A stretch of DNA of 64,000 bases, taken from Parabacteroides hominis (GTDB lineage: Bacteria; Bacteroidota; Bacteroidia; Bacteroidales; Tannerellaceae). The DNA lies in the NCBI RefSeq assembly GCF_014287585.1, contig NZ_JACOOJ010000014.1:44750-108749 (forward strand). The letters are read 5' to 3'. The notes under the pieces are model-generated. The model did not search any database, was not told the DNA's origin, and worked only from the letters and a program-made list of their open reading frames with translations. Position numbers and translations under genes: made by a program. Of the stretch, positions 27,372 through 38,196 are shown in pieces (position 1 is the first letter of the stretch; each line of letters opens with the position of its first letter).

Positions 27372-30166
27372 TATTTATTTTTCTTCACTTTGAAAGTATA
27401 AGTACCGGAACCTGTTGTTGCCACGATATATCGGTTTCCTTCTTGTTTGCAACTGATTCCGGGGACATCTTCCAACCGTACACCGCTTTCGGTTATTTGT
27501 TTCGTATCGGCAGACGGGAGATAGATAGAGGCCTTGCTGTTTGCGGGTACTTCCACTCGGATGATAAATTCTTTATCGTTGTCTTTCCAGTCGGAAACAA
27601 TCTGTCCGTAAGGCGATTCGTAGGAAACTTGTGCGTCGCGGACATCACCGACCGGTTCCGGTTTGATGACAATATGCTTAAACCCGAAAGAATCTTCTTG
27701 CTGGCGGATGCCTCCTAAGCCGCTGAACAACCATTCCATCAGGTGTCCCAGCATAAAATGATTATTCGATACGAAGCCGTATGCTTGCCAGGATTCAGTG
27801 AGAGCGGTAGCTCCGTGTGCCAGTTGCCAACCATATCCCGGAGTGTCGTACTTGCAGTTCATATCGTATATGACATCCGAAGCGCCACCGGCTTCAAGAG
27901 CACGCAAGACATAGCGGTAGCCTACGTCGCCTGCCGTCAGGGCGTTGTTGCGTCCGCGGATATCGGCTATCAGGTTATCGAATACCTGCTGCCTGTTTTC
28001 CGGAGTCGTCAGTCCCATGTAGAGTGCGATGGCGTTTGCCGCCTGGCTGTTGCGGTCGTAGGTACGGGTGGATGGGTTCCAGAAAGTCCGGTTGAAGGCT
28101 TGTTTGATCCGGGCGGCCAGTTCCTGGTACTTGTGCGCATCATCCGGTTTGCCTAAAAGGTTTGCCATTTTCTCCATCAGAGTGACGTCGTAATAGTAGA
28201 TAGCCGTTGCCGTTACGCCATTGGAGGTCAGTTGCGATTCTCCCGGACTTTTCGGGCCGATGTCGAACCAGTCTCCCAAGCCGTAGGCGATAATATGGTT
28301 GTCGGCTTTCGAGGAAAGGTAGTCGATGTAGCGTTGCATATCCGGATAATAGGTTTCGATCGGGCGCGTATCGCCATACCATTGGTAAATGTACCAAGGG
28401 CTGATGACAAATGTGCTTCCCCATTCCGGCGTATCCTTGAAGCCTCCTTCGAATTCGACCAGTTCGGGAGCAATGGTCGGTATCATGCCGTTGGCTGCTT
28501 GTGTGGAGCGCATATCGTTGAATGTCTTTTCGTACAGGCGTGCCAGGTTGTAGCGGTATTGTACGGAGTATTGCATCAGATGCGCTTCTTCCAGCCAACC
28601 TAATTTCTCACGATGCGGACAGTCGGTCAGTACGCTTGCCATATTGCTGCGGATCGCCCAGTCGATCAGTTCATATGTCTGGTTAAACAACGGCTTGGAA
28701 CAATGGAAACTTCCTACATTTTCGGCCGAATTGCAAGTATGAAGACCGGTGATTTCCGTTATTTCAGGTAGTCCGTCCGGATTGGGTTGGCCGGCAGGAA
28801 CAGCACCTTCGACCTGCACGTAACGAAAGCCGTAATAAGTAAACTGGGGTTGCCAGCTTTCAAAACCTTTTCCTTTCGGTGTGTAACCGAACCAGAAAGG
28901 AGCGCCGGACGCGCTTTGGTTTACGGTACTGTCCGGATTCAGCAGTTCAGCCGGATAGAGCTTAACCGGGTGCGTGTCCTTTGAATGCAGGGAAAGCCGT
29001 ATGATGCCGGAAAAGTTTTGTCCCAAATCGTATACCCATTGTCCTTGCCTGGTCTTGAAAAGACGGACGGTGGGGATCCGGTCACGTACGGTCAGCGGTG
29101 CGGAACGTTGGGAGAGGAGCCGGGTTTTCCAGCCTGTGTCGAGGGCTTTGTTCCAGGTACGGTCGTCGAAACCGGGTTGCATCCATCCGGCCTGTTCTTT
29201 CGTGGCATCGTAGTCTTCACCACCGTAAATACTGCTGTAGGTAACGGGGCTTTCGGTTGTTTTCCAGTCTGTGTCGGTTACGATGTCCTGCGTACTGCCG
29301 TCTGCATATTCGATTTGTATTTTCATCAAGAGGCGTGGAGCGCCATATGAAGCAAGCAGTTTGAAATAACGTTCCCGCGGGATATTAAAAAAGCCGTTCC
29401 CCAACATGACACCTATTGCGTTTCCGCCTTGCTTTAGCTGTCCGGACAGATCGAAAGTGACATATAGCGCACATTTATCGTATTTAGTCCATCCCGGATC
29501 GAGAAAATTGTTACCTACCTTTTCCCCATTCAGGAACATATCGAAATGTCCGAGTCCGGAGACATAGGCGGTCGCTCGTTTCACAGGTTTCCGAACCGTA
29601 AATTCTTTTCGGAATTGGGGGAGGCGGTACATACCGATCTTTTTGCCTTTGAGCTCCCGGTCCACGTTGGCCAGTCCGTGCAGCCCTGTCGTGACGATTT
29701 CGTCTTTCCTGTCTTTTTCCAGTGCAATCCATTTGGCATTGCTCCAGTCTTTTTTCGAAAGAAGCCCCATGCCGAAGGTATGTGTACAGCTCCAGCGGGA
29801 AGGGTTGTCCTCCTTATCCCAACTCCTTACTTTCCAGTAGTAGGTCTGTCCTGCTTTCAATTCTTTTCCTTTGAAAGGAACAAGAATCGAAGCGGAAGAA
29901 AGCATTTTCCCGCTATCCCAGATATTTCCGTTGCCAGCTTGTAGTTTTTCCGGAGAGTCGGCCACTAATATCTGCCAGGCCGATTGTTCGAAGTTCCGTT
30001 GTTGTGCCTGTATCTGCCAGCTGAAACAAGGTTGTCCTGTTTCGATTCCTAACGGGTTTTCTTCCTGTTCGCATCTCAGGTTATAAACGGAATGTGTGTC
30101 CGCTGCCTGTAGAAAGAAAGGAAAAACCATACATAAGATACAAATGTTTAAAAGTCTATTTTTCAT
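27371..30166 (-). CDS. GH78 alpha-L-rhamnosidase, exported
   Basis: 931 residues from [20 protein letters not shown], a signal peptide; a start 16 codons further up would lie in the intergenic hairpin and is rejected. The GH78 layout is visible: an N-terminal beta-sandwich ([20 protein letters not shown], then [13 protein letters not shown]), the Bac_rhamnosid_N region ([20 protein letters not shown]), and the (alpha/alpha)6 catalytic domain with [20 protein letters not shown], which contains the acidic residues of the active site. A C-terminal beta-domain follows. It releases terminal alpha-L-rhamnose. It is the third enzyme-level gene of the susCD locus and overlaps the isomerase gene by one base. 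Confidence 0.92.
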   Translation of the reverse strand: MKNRLLNICILCMVFPFFLQAADTHSVYNLRCEQEENPLGIETGQPCFSWQIQAQQRNFEQSAWQILVADSPEKLQAGNGNIWDSGKMLSSASILVPFKGKELKAGQTYYWKVRSWDKEDNPSRWSCTHTFGMGLLSKKDWSNAKWIALEKDRKDEIVTTGLHGLANVDRELKGKKIGMYRLPQFRKEFTVRKPVKRATAYVSGLGHFDMFLNGEKVGNNFLDPGWTKYDKCALYVTFDLSGQLKQGGNAIGVMLGNGFFNIPRERYFKLLASYGAPRLLMKIQIEYADGSTQDIVTDTDWKTTESPVTYSSIYGGEDYDATKEQAGWMQPGFDDRTWNKALDTGWKTRLLSQRSAPLTVRDRIPTVRLFKTRQGQWVYDLGQNFSGIIRLSLHSKDTHPVKLYPAELLNPDSTVNQSASGAPFWFGYTPKGKGFESWQPQFTYYGFRYVQVEGAVPAGQPNPDGLPEITEITGLHTCNSAENVGSFHCSKPLFNQTYELIDWAIRSNMASVLTDCPHREKLGWLEEAHLMQYSVQYRYNLARLYEKTFNDMRSTQAANGMIPTIAPELVEFEGGFKDTPEWGSTFVISPWYIYQWYGDTRPIETYYPDMQRYIDYLSSKADNHIIAYGLGDWFDIGPKSPGESQLTSNGVTATAIYYYDVTLMEKMANLLGKPDDAHKYQELAARIKQAFNRTFWNPSTRTYDRNSQAANAIALYMGLTTPENRQQVFDNLIADIRGRNNALTAGDVGYRYVLRALEAGGASDVIYDMNCKYDTPGYGWQLAHGATALTESWQAYGFVSNNHFMLGHLMEWLFSGLGGIRQQEDSFGFKHIVIKPEPVGDVRDAQVSYESPYGQIVSDWKDNDKEFIIRVEVPANSKASIYLPSADTKQITESGVRLEDVPGISCKQEGNRYIVATTGSGTYTFKVKKNK

Positions 30167-30184
30167 GCTGCCGTCCTTTTTTGA

Positions 30185-30225
30185 AAAAGGTGCCATGCTT
30201 TTCCGGAAAAGCACGCACCCTTTTT
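30185..30225 (-). terminator. Hairpin between GH106-like and GH78 genes
   Basis: A strong stem with arms around CTTTTCCGGAAAAG and outer GGTGC/GCACC pairs, with T-runs on both sides. On the minus strand it ends TTTTTC. It is likely an attenuating terminator inside the operon. Confidence 0.6.
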
Positions 30226-30235
30226 TCGTGTATGT

Positions 30236-33200
30236 TTAATGAATTAATTCAAAGTCTTCCATCAGCCCGTAATCCACCATCTGGTATTCTTTTCCGGGTA
30301 TCGGTTTGTCTACGTTTTTCCAATGCCAGGGAGATGCCAGGCCGGGAGCCGGATTCCGGTAATGCGGGCCTAACAGGTTCTTCAAGCTGCCGATCACATG
30401 TACGTCGATCGTGTTGCTGCCTTCTTTCAGGTAAGACGTTACATCCAGTTGCCAGGGGTCGAAGGCGATCATACCGGCTTTCTTTCCGTTGACGTATACT
30501 TCTGCTACCGTGCCGTTCCATTTGTTCAGTTTGACGGCATACCTGTCTGTAAGGTCGTTGAGGGCATACTCTTTGCTGTAGCTCATATCCCATGAGTAGA
30601 ACGGTTGCTTTTGTTCTTTCCAGCTACCCAGTGTGAACGATTCCTGTGGTGCGTCGATGCTCCATCCCTCTTGTTCGGGTACGACCGAGAAGTTTCCGAT
30701 GATGTAGACCGGTTCTATCTCCGCAAAAATACTCATCGGGTTGATACTGAGTTCTACCGTATTGCTACCTTTTTTCACCTGTCCGCCTATCGGATAAACG
30801 CCAAAAGAACGGTCCAGCCACCATTCACCAGGAAGAGCATTCACGAGATTCCCGTTGATTTTGACGGTAAATAGTTCGGGGCGTTCGGAAACCAGTTTGA
30901 TACCGGAATAGTCGAAAGCGTCGTTTACCGTAAAATGATAGGAGGCTGTGAAGCCGCCATCCTTAAAGTTGTCGCGATCGAGGATATTCCGTTTGTATTG
31001 TACGGAGGTGTTCCAGGGATTGCCGTTGGTGAATCCGTGTGCTTTGAAAGCGATATCGGCGGCACGGGAGAAATGTTGTTTCTTATGTGTTTTTCCTTTT
31101 ACCGTAACGTCGCAAAAGTCAATTGTCAAAGCATTGTCGCGTAAGCGGCTGACGGTGGTTCGGCTTGTTGCCGTAACCGGGCTGCTTCCTACTTTTCCAG
31201 GACGTTCCGGATAGCTTTTCGGTTTTTTGGCAGAACAGTAAAGCAAGAGGCTTCCTGCCGGTTCGATCCGGAAAGATGTACTTAGTTTGTCTCCTTCTTT
31301 TGAAGACGGATACGTATAGATTTCTCCGTTTAGTGCATCCATTTCCAGCATGGCTTTTCCCTGCGTAGAAAGGGTGCCGTCTACAACTTCATCCATTGAA
31401 GAGTTGACAAGGAAAACCAATTCTCCGTCAGCAAACTGGCGACGGTGGTGATACAGGTTGCCACCGTTGAAAGTGATGCTGAAGTTATCGGAAGAGAAAT
31501 ACCGGGCAATTACATCTTTGGACAGTTCCGGGAGCGATGTGACGGCTGTACTGGCCAACAGTCCGGCCAGTTCGTCATTGACGGCTCCGTCTATCCGGGT
31601 GGGAGCGGAGAAGGTTATGATCTGTCCACCCTGTTCTACAAATTGCCGCAAGAGGTTGAAGGTAGGCTTGTTTAAGGTCTCCATCATGGGAGGCAGAACG
31701 ACAGTCGAGTAGGAGGTATTGCCTACGATGAAACGCCCGTTTTCTACCTTTCCGAGGTCTTTGATGATGTTCTCGGAACCGAGATCATATGCTACCTGGT
31801 TCTTTTCCAAAGTTGTCACAAAAGCCTGGAAATCGGTTCCTATCTCCATGAGTTTCGGGGAACTTCCTGCATGGACGTAATAACTCCATAAGGTAGAAGT
31901 GGGTTCCAACACCAGGATATCATTCTTTTGGACTCCTTTACTCATGACAAATGAAAGGCGTCCGTAATAGTCGTTCAGTTCGCGGTAGTCGGGCCACCAG
32001 GGAGAATGATAGGTGAATACCGGCGGATAGTCGTATTTGCGTGCTCCCGTCAGTGTCATGTGGGCTAAATGTTGGTTCATGAAGTTGACTCCGAGTACAT
32101 ATTCCCAGTCACCTAACCGTTTGAAATCCTTGAAAGTTTCGTCCCAGCCTCCGCCTCCATAAGTTTCGCTGAGGGTACGGCTGCGGCCTGTCTGGTTGGC
32201 GGCACTGCGCAATTCTTTTACCGCACGGATATTGCCGAACTGTGCCTGCGGATTCGTTTCGTCGAACTGGTTGAAGAGCATGTCAATGGCCGGAACCTGA
32301 TGCCAGGCGTACATTGCCATATTGTCCGGTCCGTCGTTCATCTGCGGCCAACCGTGTTCCCAATAGTGCCCGGTCCATTTCAGGTTGTTCGCCTCGCAAT
32401 AGTTATGCCAAGGTTTGGACCAGCGGTCGACGAACATTTGCAACAGGGTTTCCATATAGTTGTGGCGGACTTGTTTCCAATTCCCAGTCTCTTCGTTCAG
32501 GAGGGGAAGGAGTGGTTTCAGGTCATATCCCCACTGCTTTTGAAAGACTTCGAACAGATCCGGAGTCCAACGCAGGCCACCCGGACTACTGATGTTCGGT
32601 TCGTCGGTGAAGATACCGAAAACAGACTTCCCGAACTCGTCTTGTATGCTCTTCTCGTAACCTTTCATTGTGATGTCGATGAACTTCTCTGTTACGCCGG
32701 GAACAAGCAGATCGACATATGAGTAGCCACCGTACCAGTCCGACTTGCCTAAGTAGGTCTTTTTGTAGAGGTAATAATCTCCTTTCGCTTTTTTATATGT
32801 ATTCGTATTTTGCGTAATGTCAGCCCATTTGTCACCTTCCTTTTTCAGGATGATGGAATATGCGTCTGTCTCGTCTGGCAAGAGTTCTGCTTTCGTCAGG
32901 GCAAGTCCTTGTCCCTGGTTGTAGGATTCGGGCATCTCTTCCGGAACATGTCCTCCGGCAAATCCGCTGGGATAGGAGTTTTCATCGTAGATCCAGATGT
33001 CCAATCCCATTTCTTTTCCTTTATCGACGGCATAGCGATATAGGGAATACCATTCGTCGGACATATATTCCGTGATCATGCCCGGACGCGGATGGATAAA
33101 AGCTCCTCCGCAGCCCGCATCTTTAAAGTCTTTCAGCATGCGGTCTATTTCAGCCTCCGTAACTTTTCCGTTCCAAACCATAAAAGGAGCTGTACGGAAC

Positions 33201-33349
33201 TCGGATGAAGGATTGGAGAACTGGGTTTCCAGAGTGGAAAAACTGTCTGTCGTTTCCGCTTTGTTGCCACTGCAACCGACCGTTCCGAGAGACAGGATAC
33301 CTCCCGCTACGGCATATATAAAGTTTCTGATAATGTGTCGTGTATTCAT
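30236..33349 (-). CDS. GH106-like glycoside hydrolase lipoprotein
   Basis: 1037 residues. The signal ends at LGTVGC, a lipobox, so the protein is membrane-anchored and probably faces outward. From residue 55 comes PFMVWNGKVTEAEIDRMLKD, then GGAFIHPRPGM and DIWIYDENSYPSGFAGG, a TIM-barrel-type start that resembles GH106 alpha-L-rhamnosidases. The middle (ETYGGGGWDETF, ARKYDYPPVFTYHSPWWPDY) holds catalytic acids but they cannot be fixed by eye. The C-terminal 300 residues contain two beta-sandwich, sugar-binding-like domains. An assignment to GH106 proper needs a profile search; a neighbouring family is possible. It follows susD across a terminator and has its own -7 box. Confidence 0.7.
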   Translation of the reverse strand: MNTRHIIRNFIYAVAGGILSLGTVGCSGNKAETTDSFSTLETQFSNPSSEFRTAPFMVWNGKVTEAEIDRMLKDFKDAGCGGAFIHPRPGMITEYMSDEWYSLYRYAVDKGKEMGLDIWIYDENSYPSGFAGGHVPEEMPESYNQGQGLALTKAELLPDETDAYSIILKKEGDKWADITQNTNTYKKAKGDYYLYKKTYLGKSDWYGGYSYVDLLVPGVTEKFIDITMKGYEKSIQDEFGKSVFGIFTDEPNISSPGGLRWTPDLFEVFQKQWGYDLKPLLPLLNEETGNWKQVRHNYMETLLQMFVDRWSKPWHNYCEANNLKWTGHYWEHGWPQMNDGPDNMAMYAWHQVPAIDMLFNQFDETNPQAQFGNIRAVKELRSAANQTGRSRTLSETYGGGGWDETFKDFKRLGDWEYVLGVNFMNQHLAHMTLTGARKYDYPPVFTYHSPWWPDYRELNDYYGRLSFVMSKGVQKNDILVLEPTSTLWSYYVHAGSSPKLMEIGTDFQAFVTTLEKNQVAYDLGSENIIKDLGKVENGRFIVGNTSYSTVVLPPMMETLNKPTFNLLRQFVEQGGQIITFSAPTRIDGAVNDELAGLLASTAVTSLPELSKDVIARYFSSDNFSITFNGGNLYHHRRQFADGELVFLVNSSMDEVVDGTLSTQGKAMLEMDALNGEIYTYPSSKEGDKLSTSFRIEPAGSLLLYCSAKKPKSYPERPGKVGSSPVTATSRTTVSRLRDNALTIDFCDVTVKGKTHKKQHFSRAADIAFKAHGFTNGNPWNTSVQYKRNILDRDNFKDGGFTASYHFTVNDAFDYSGIKLVSERPELFTVKINGNLVNALPGEWWLDRSFGVYPIGGQVKKGSNTVELSINPMSIFAEIEPVYIIGNFSVVPEQEGWSIDAPQESFTLGSWKEQKQPFYSWDMSYSKEYALNDLTDRYAVKLNKWNGTVAEVYVNGKKAGMIAFDPWQLDVTSYLKEGSNTIDVHVIGSLKNLLGPHYRNPAPGLASPWHWKNVDKPIPGKEYQMVDYGLMEDFELIH

Positions 33350-33361
33350 GGTGTTAATAGT

Positions 33362-33396
33362 AAAAAGACCTCTACTACAAAAGTAAAGGTCTTTTT
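33362..33396 (-). terminator. Terminator after susD with an embedded promoter box
   Basis: Perfect 10-bp arms (AAAAAGACCT at 33362-33371 and AGGTCTTTTT at 33387-33396) with a 15-nt loop. On the minus strand the arm ends in a T-run. The loop contains minus-strand TACTTTTG (33378-33385), a full TAnnTTTG box 28 nt before the GH106-like start. Confidence 0.75.
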
Positions 33397-33409
33397 GTTA
33401 ATATGATAA

Positions 33410-34936
33410 TTAATAACCGGGATTTTGCTTGAGTTGATCATTTAATTGCAATTCGTTGTAAGGAATCGGATAAAGCAAGTATTCCGGTTTTATCTGATAG
33501 GTACGGTCCGGCAGTTCCGTATCGACCGTTTTGATATATTTTCCGTAGGCGGTCATTACTTCAATAGCTTTTCCTGTTCTCAACAAATCATACCAGCGAT
33601 GGTTCTCAAATGCAAGTTCATGACGTCGCTCATTGGCAACCACCTCGGCATTGATTGTTGTAACAGCAGGTAAACCTGCACGTGCACGTACCTGATTGAC
33701 GTAGGGTGTTGCATCCCCTGCACGTCCTTGTTCCACCAGACATTCGGCTAACAATAACAGACAGTCCGCATAACGGTAAACAGGCCAATTATCGTCTGTA
33801 TTTTCTATCTTGGAGTGTGCGTGACGGTATTTATTGATAAACGGATAGTTTATAGGGTAATCATTGATCTTGGGATCGCCGACTTTTAGTACATCGGCCA
33901 CGACTAATGCGTTTGCCGCGTCCAGTGTACCGACTGCAACCGCGATAGACGGATCGACACGGAGATCTCCCGGCTCGTAAGAAGCAATCATTTCCGGTGT
34001 CGGGACATTCCAGCCTCCTGTCAGCAATGTACTGCAATCGGGAACACCTGTAATAATTTCCGCATTCGTTGTTTTGGGAATAAAGTAGTACAGCCAATCA
34101 CTTTGCTGTCCTTGATCTCCCATTTGATATTGGATTTCGAAGATCGATTCTTTCCCGTTCTTTTTGGATGTGTCGTATATATCGGCGTAATCGGGGAGTA
34201 ATTCATATCCCATATTCATGACATCTTTCAACTGTGCTTCCGCTGTCGCATAATCCCGGTCTGGCTTTGTCATTAATACATAAGCGTAAAGCATTTTGGC
34301 TGCTCCTTTGGTTGCCGCACCGTTTTGCGGGAATTTGACTGTCGGAAGTTTCTCTATGGCGTCTTTCACATCGTCGACGATGGCCGTATATACGTCGTTA
34401 ACGGACGAACGGGGTAAGAATGCGTTGTCCGCTCCCGTCACTTCTTCCAGATGCAAAGGGATGTCTCCGTAGCATTGCACCAATTGGAAATACATGAAGG
34501 CACGGATGAATTTAGCTTCTCCGATCGTTTGATTTTTGAAATCATCGGGAAAACTTGTCCCTTCAATGCGGTTCAGAATGGTGTTGGCTCTTGAAATGCC
34601 TGTATAACATGCATAATACATTTCATTTGTCCACTGATTCTGGTCGTCTACGACAAAATCCGCAATGTTTTCGCGATACAGGATGTGTAGACCGCGATCC
34701 GCTTTATAGCGGGTGTAATGCGTGTTGTCGGAACGCATTTCTCCCATCAGATATCCTTGTCTTGCCGATACTCCCCGTAAAGCGGAATAGGCTCCGTTCA
34801 CTGCTTGAGTGAATTGTTCCTGAGTTTTAAAGAATGTCGCATCATTCGGATAATATTGAGGCGTCAGATTCAGGAAATCTTCCGAACAAGAAGCCAAAGT
34901 CAATAATGCAACAACTAAACTAAATATCTTTTTCAT
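33410..34936 (-). CDS. SusD/RagB family glycan-binding lipoprotein (locus 1)
   Basis: 508 residues. Starts MKKIFSLVVALLTLASCSED with a lipobox ending at Cys17, as in surface SusD proteins. Helical TPR-like regions characteristic of the family follow (FTQAVNGAYSALRGVSARQG, EAKFIRAFMYFQLVQCYGDI, YRYADCLLLLAECLVEQG) and the C-terminus is QLKQNPGY, a common family ending. It binds the oligosaccharide at the cell surface and passes it to the SusC channel. It is 35 nt downstream of susC and followed by the terminator at 33362-33396. Confidence 0.95.
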   Translation of the reverse strand: MKKIFSLVVALLTLASCSEDFLNLTPQYYPNDATFFKTQEQFTQAVNGAYSALRGVSARQGYLMGEMRSDNTHYTRYKADRGLHILYRENIADFVVDDQNQWTNEMYYACYTGISRANTILNRIEGTSFPDDFKNQTIGEAKFIRAFMYFQLVQCYGDIPLHLEEVTGADNAFLPRSSVNDVYTAIVDDVKDAIEKLPTVKFPQNGAATKGAAKMLYAYVLMTKPDRDYATAEAQLKDVMNMGYELLPDYADIYDTSKKNGKESIFEIQYQMGDQGQQSDWLYYFIPKTTNAEIITGVPDCSTLLTGGWNVPTPEMIASYEPGDLRVDPSIAVAVGTLDAANALVVADVLKVGDPKINDYPINYPFINKYRHAHSKIENTDDNWPVYRYADCLLLLAECLVEQGRAGDATPYVNQVRARAGLPAVTTINAEVVANERRHELAFENHRWYDLLRTGKAIEVMTAYGKYIKTVDTELPDRTYQIKPEYLLYPIPYNELQLNDQLKQNPGY

Positions 34937-34971
34937 GATCTTTCGTTTTAAATTTATAATTTATTTTCCTG

Positions 34972-37900
34972 TCAGAATGAGATGTTGCATCCGATACTGA
35001 ATGTTCTTGGAACCGGGTAAGTCGTACGGTCTACCCCTAAACCGTTCCATCCCATATCTTCATTCATGGCTATTTCCGGGTTCATACCTGGGTATTTGGT
35101 GAATGTAGCCAATTGCTGGGCTGTTACATATACCCGGAGTTTGGAGAGATACTGGCTCGGTTTGATCGGAATCGTGTAGCCCAGAGTGATATTCTTTATG
35201 GTCAAATAGGAAGCATCATATACCCAACTGCTATTATTAAAGCGGAATAATTCCGTGGTACCGGCTTTTGTTCTCGGAACCTGTCCGTCACCCGGATTTT
35301 CCGGAGAACGCCAACGGTTGGCAACTTGTTTCAATACATTGAAACAACCGTCGATATTCAAAGTGTGCTCGTAGTTTGAATTTATGATGTCGCCGCCTAC
35401 CTGTCCGCTGATCAGGATACTCAGGTCGAAGTTCTTCCAGGAAAATTCATTTGTCATACCATAAATGAAATCTGGATTCGGATCACCGATTTTTACGCGG
35501 TCATTATTGTCGATTATACCGTCAGGAACACCGTTGGGACCACTGACATCTTTCATGCGGACCGTTCCGATCTCGGATGAGGCATGCTTTGGCTGGGAGT
35601 TAAACTCTTCTTCGGTCATATATACGCCGTCAAATACATATCCCATGAATATACCGATAGGTTCTCCTACTGCTAAGCGGTTGAAATCTTCCTGGTTGGA
35701 ATATCCGCCTTTCGGGGTGTTGTTGGTTCCCATTTGGGTTATCTCATTCCGGTTGAAGGCAATATTCAAATTGGTAGTCCATTTGAAATCACCGACAAGA
35801 TTGCGGGATTGCAAAGTGATTTCATGTCCCCATGCTTTGTAATCACCGATATTGGAATAAATGTTGGAAAAGCCGGAAGCTCTCGGAATATCGACCTGAT
35901 ACAAAAGTCCGTCAACTTTCTTATTATAATAGTCATACATCAAGTAGATACGATCGTTTAGGAAACCGATATCGACACCTAAGTCCAGTTGCTTTGTTTC
36001 TTCCCAAGTTAGGTCATTGTTCCCTAAGTTACCCAATCCTTTTCCCGGAGCTAAAGAACCACCCAGGACATAGTTGTAAGTGCTAACTCCCGCAATATAT
36101 CGGTAATTACCAATATTGTAGTTACCGGTTAATCCATAGCTGGCTCTTATTTTCAGATAATTCATAACATCGGTTACCGGTTCCATGAAAGCCTCGTCAG
36201 ATACAATCCATCCGGCGGATATGGAAGGGAAGTTTGCATATTTATTACCTGTTCCGAAACGTGAGCACCCATCCCGGCGGAAAGTTGCCTGTAGTAAGTA
36301 ACGATCTTTGAAACTGTAGTTTGCACGTGCAATGACGGAGGCCAGCGTCCATTGTTCGATGTTGTTGTCACCGTTTTTTGTGGCACCGGCACCCATCCAG
36401 GCGATATCATCACTTGGAAAGTCGGTTGCTGTCAGTTGGTTATATTCGTTGGAATATTTTTGTGCGCTGTAACCGACAAGTGCATCGATGTTGTGGTCTC
36501 CGAATTTATGGTTATACATCAACATATTTTCGATAGTCCAGCTATAATGGAAGTTGGTATTGTATTGTCCGCTTGCTTTCTGAGGGGGAGCAGTGAACAT
36601 CGCTCCTCCGGATGTCGAAGGTGTAAAATCCCTGTAGTTCTTGGCTCCTAAATCGAAACCTGCCTGGAATTTATATTTGATGCCGTTCCATATATCCAGT
36701 TCTGCAAAAGCATTGCTTAATAAAGCCAAATCCTGTGTTTTACTTGTTTTTTCATGTAAAACGCGTATCCAGTTAGGCTGGGGGAACATGCCCGGAGAGT
36801 TTAAAGAAAGAATAGGTTCTCCGTTTTCATCGTAGGGATTTACAGTCGGGTCAGCCAAGAACGCAGCGCTTAATATCTGCCAGCCTCCGTCTGTATTTTG
36901 GTTGTTTTTGATTTGCAAGGTGGGAGCTATGTTCAGTCCCAATTTTAATCGGTCGTTTACCTGATAATCGTTGTTTGCACGTAAAGAATAACGTTCGAAA
37001 TTAGAATTGTACATGACGCCATCCTGGCGGAAGTAGCCTAATACGATAGCCGTGTTGAACTTATCTTTATTGGCTGTCACACTGATACTGTAATTCTGTG
37101 TGGCGGCGTTGCGTGTCAGCAAGTCATACCAGTTGGTTCCGGCACCGTATTGGGATGGGTTTTGATATTGTTCCGGAACTCCTCCGGTATACCCTTCATA
37201 TCTGGCTGCATCTTCGTAGTATTCTTTTTTGTATTGAGCAAATTCTTCCCCATTCATAACATCCGGAGTCTTTAATCCCTTTAAAGTCTGGATGCCGAAT
37301 GAAGCGTTCACATCTACCTGGGTTTTGCCTTGTTTCCCTCTCTTCGTTGTGATCAGTACGACGCCATTGGCGGCGCGTGATCCATACAAAGAAGTGGCAG
37401 CGGCATCTTTCAGGATGGAAAAGGTTTCGATTTCATCCGGGTTGATACTGCTTAAGTCCATATTGACAGGGATCCCATCGACCACGAATAAAGGTGAACT
37501 GCCGCCATTGATAGAAGCTGCACCACGGATACGGAATCCCATGCCCTTACCCGGTTGTCCTGTTGACTGGTTGATTTGTACACCAGCTATCTGTCCTTGG
37601 AGCTTTTGAGCAAATTGCCCTACGGGAAAACTTTCTAATTCTCCTGCATCTATCTTTGAAACAGATCCGGTCAAATCCCTTTTTTTCTGCGTACCGTAGC
37701 TAACGACAACAAGTTCGTCCAGCTGGTTTACAGTCTCTTTCAGAACGATATTTAATGTTTTTTGGTTGGAGACAGGGATTGTTTTTGTTTCATATCCGAT
37801 GAAACTGATGGTGAGTATTTGATTGGGGTTAACATCTATGGAAAAATTACCGTCCATGTCCGTAATAGTACCGATGGTAGTACCTTTGATGAAAATGTTT

Positions 37901-38082
37901 GCACCTGGTATAGGTTCTCCTTTTGCGTCGATAACCCGTCCGGACAGTTTACCGTTCGTTTGTTCTATACCACTGATGGAACCTGTGTTTGCATGAGCTG
38001 TTGAAATCACATATCCGGGGCTTAAAAATACTGATAATAGTACAGCTTTAGACAATAGATTGCTGTATATCGATTTGATCAT
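34972..38082 (-). CDS. SusC-type TonB-dependent transporter (locus 1)
   Basis: 1036 residues. Signal peptide, then a carboxypeptidase-regulatory-like domain (LSGRVIDAKGEPIPGANIFI, residues about 45-120), a TonB box region DELVVVSYGTQKKRDL, the plug (GQFAQKLQGQIAGVQINQ, AATSLYGSRAANGVVLITTK) and a C-terminal barrel ending RTFSIGCNISF. It imports glycan fragments through the outer membrane with energy from TonB. It lacks the N-terminal STN domain seen in locus 2, so direct FecR/ECF control is not expected. Upstream lie a leader block shared with the other susC (38135-38180) and two palindromic sites. Confidence 0.95.
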   Translation of the reverse strand: MIKSIYSNLLSKAVLLSVFLSPGYVISTAHANTGSISGIEQTNGKLSGRVIDAKGEPIPGANIFIKGTTIGTITDMDGNFSIDVNPNQILTISFIGYETKTIPVSNQKTLNIVLKETVNQLDELVVVSYGTQKKRDLTGSVSKIDAGELESFPVGQFAQKLQGQIAGVQINQSTGQPGKGMGFRIRGAASINGGSSPLFVVDGIPVNMDLSSINPDEIETFSILKDAAATSLYGSRAANGVVLITTKRGKQGKTQVDVNASFGIQTLKGLKTPDVMNGEEFAQYKKEYYEDAARYEGYTGGVPEQYQNPSQYGAGTNWYDLLTRNAATQNYSISVTANKDKFNTAIVLGYFRQDGVMYNSNFERYSLRANNDYQVNDRLKLGLNIAPTLQIKNNQNTDGGWQILSAAFLADPTVNPYDENGEPILSLNSPGMFPQPNWIRVLHEKTSKTQDLALLSNAFAELDIWNGIKYKFQAGFDLGAKNYRDFTPSTSGGAMFTAPPQKASGQYNTNFHYSWTIENMLMYNHKFGDHNIDALVGYSAQKYSNEYNQLTATDFPSDDIAWMGAGATKNGDNNIEQWTLASVIARANYSFKDRYLLQATFRRDGCSRFGTGNKYANFPSISAGWIVSDEAFMEPVTDVMNYLKIRASYGLTGNYNIGNYRYIAGVSTYNYVLGGSLAPGKGLGNLGNNDLTWEETKQLDLGVDIGFLNDRIYLMYDYYNKKVDGLLYQVDIPRASGFSNIYSNIGDYKAWGHEITLQSRNLVGDFKWTTNLNIAFNRNEITQMGTNNTPKGGYSNQEDFNRLAVGEPIGIFMGYVFDGVYMTEEEFNSQPKHASSEIGTVRMKDVSGPNGVPDGIIDNNDRVKIGDPNPDFIYGMTNEFSWKNFDLSILISGQVGGDIINSNYEHTLNIDGCFNVLKQVANRWRSPENPGDGQVPRTKAGTTELFRFNNSSWVYDASYLTIKNITLGYTIPIKPSQYLSKLRVYVTAQQLATFTKYPGMNPEIAMNEDMGWNGLGVDRTTYPVPRTFSIGCNISF

Positions 38083-38134
38083 AATATTAAAATTTAATTT
38101 AACAGTTGAAATACTCTAATTTTCTCTACTAAAA

Positions 38135-38180
38135 CTTTTTAGGTGTGTTCTTTACTTCTCTCCATAGGCAAATGATTTAA
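38135..38180 (-). promoter_or_regulatory. Conserved susC leader block, copy 1
   Basis: On the minus strand this runs TTAAATC..TGCCTATGGAGA, then an A/G-rich tail with AAAGAA.ACA..AAAAAG. The same order is found upstream of the second susC at 56013-56058. It starts 98 nt and ends 53 nt before the susC start, so it may hold the promoter and start of the leader. Confidence 0.5.
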
Positions 38181-38196
38181 AATTACAATTGAATTT

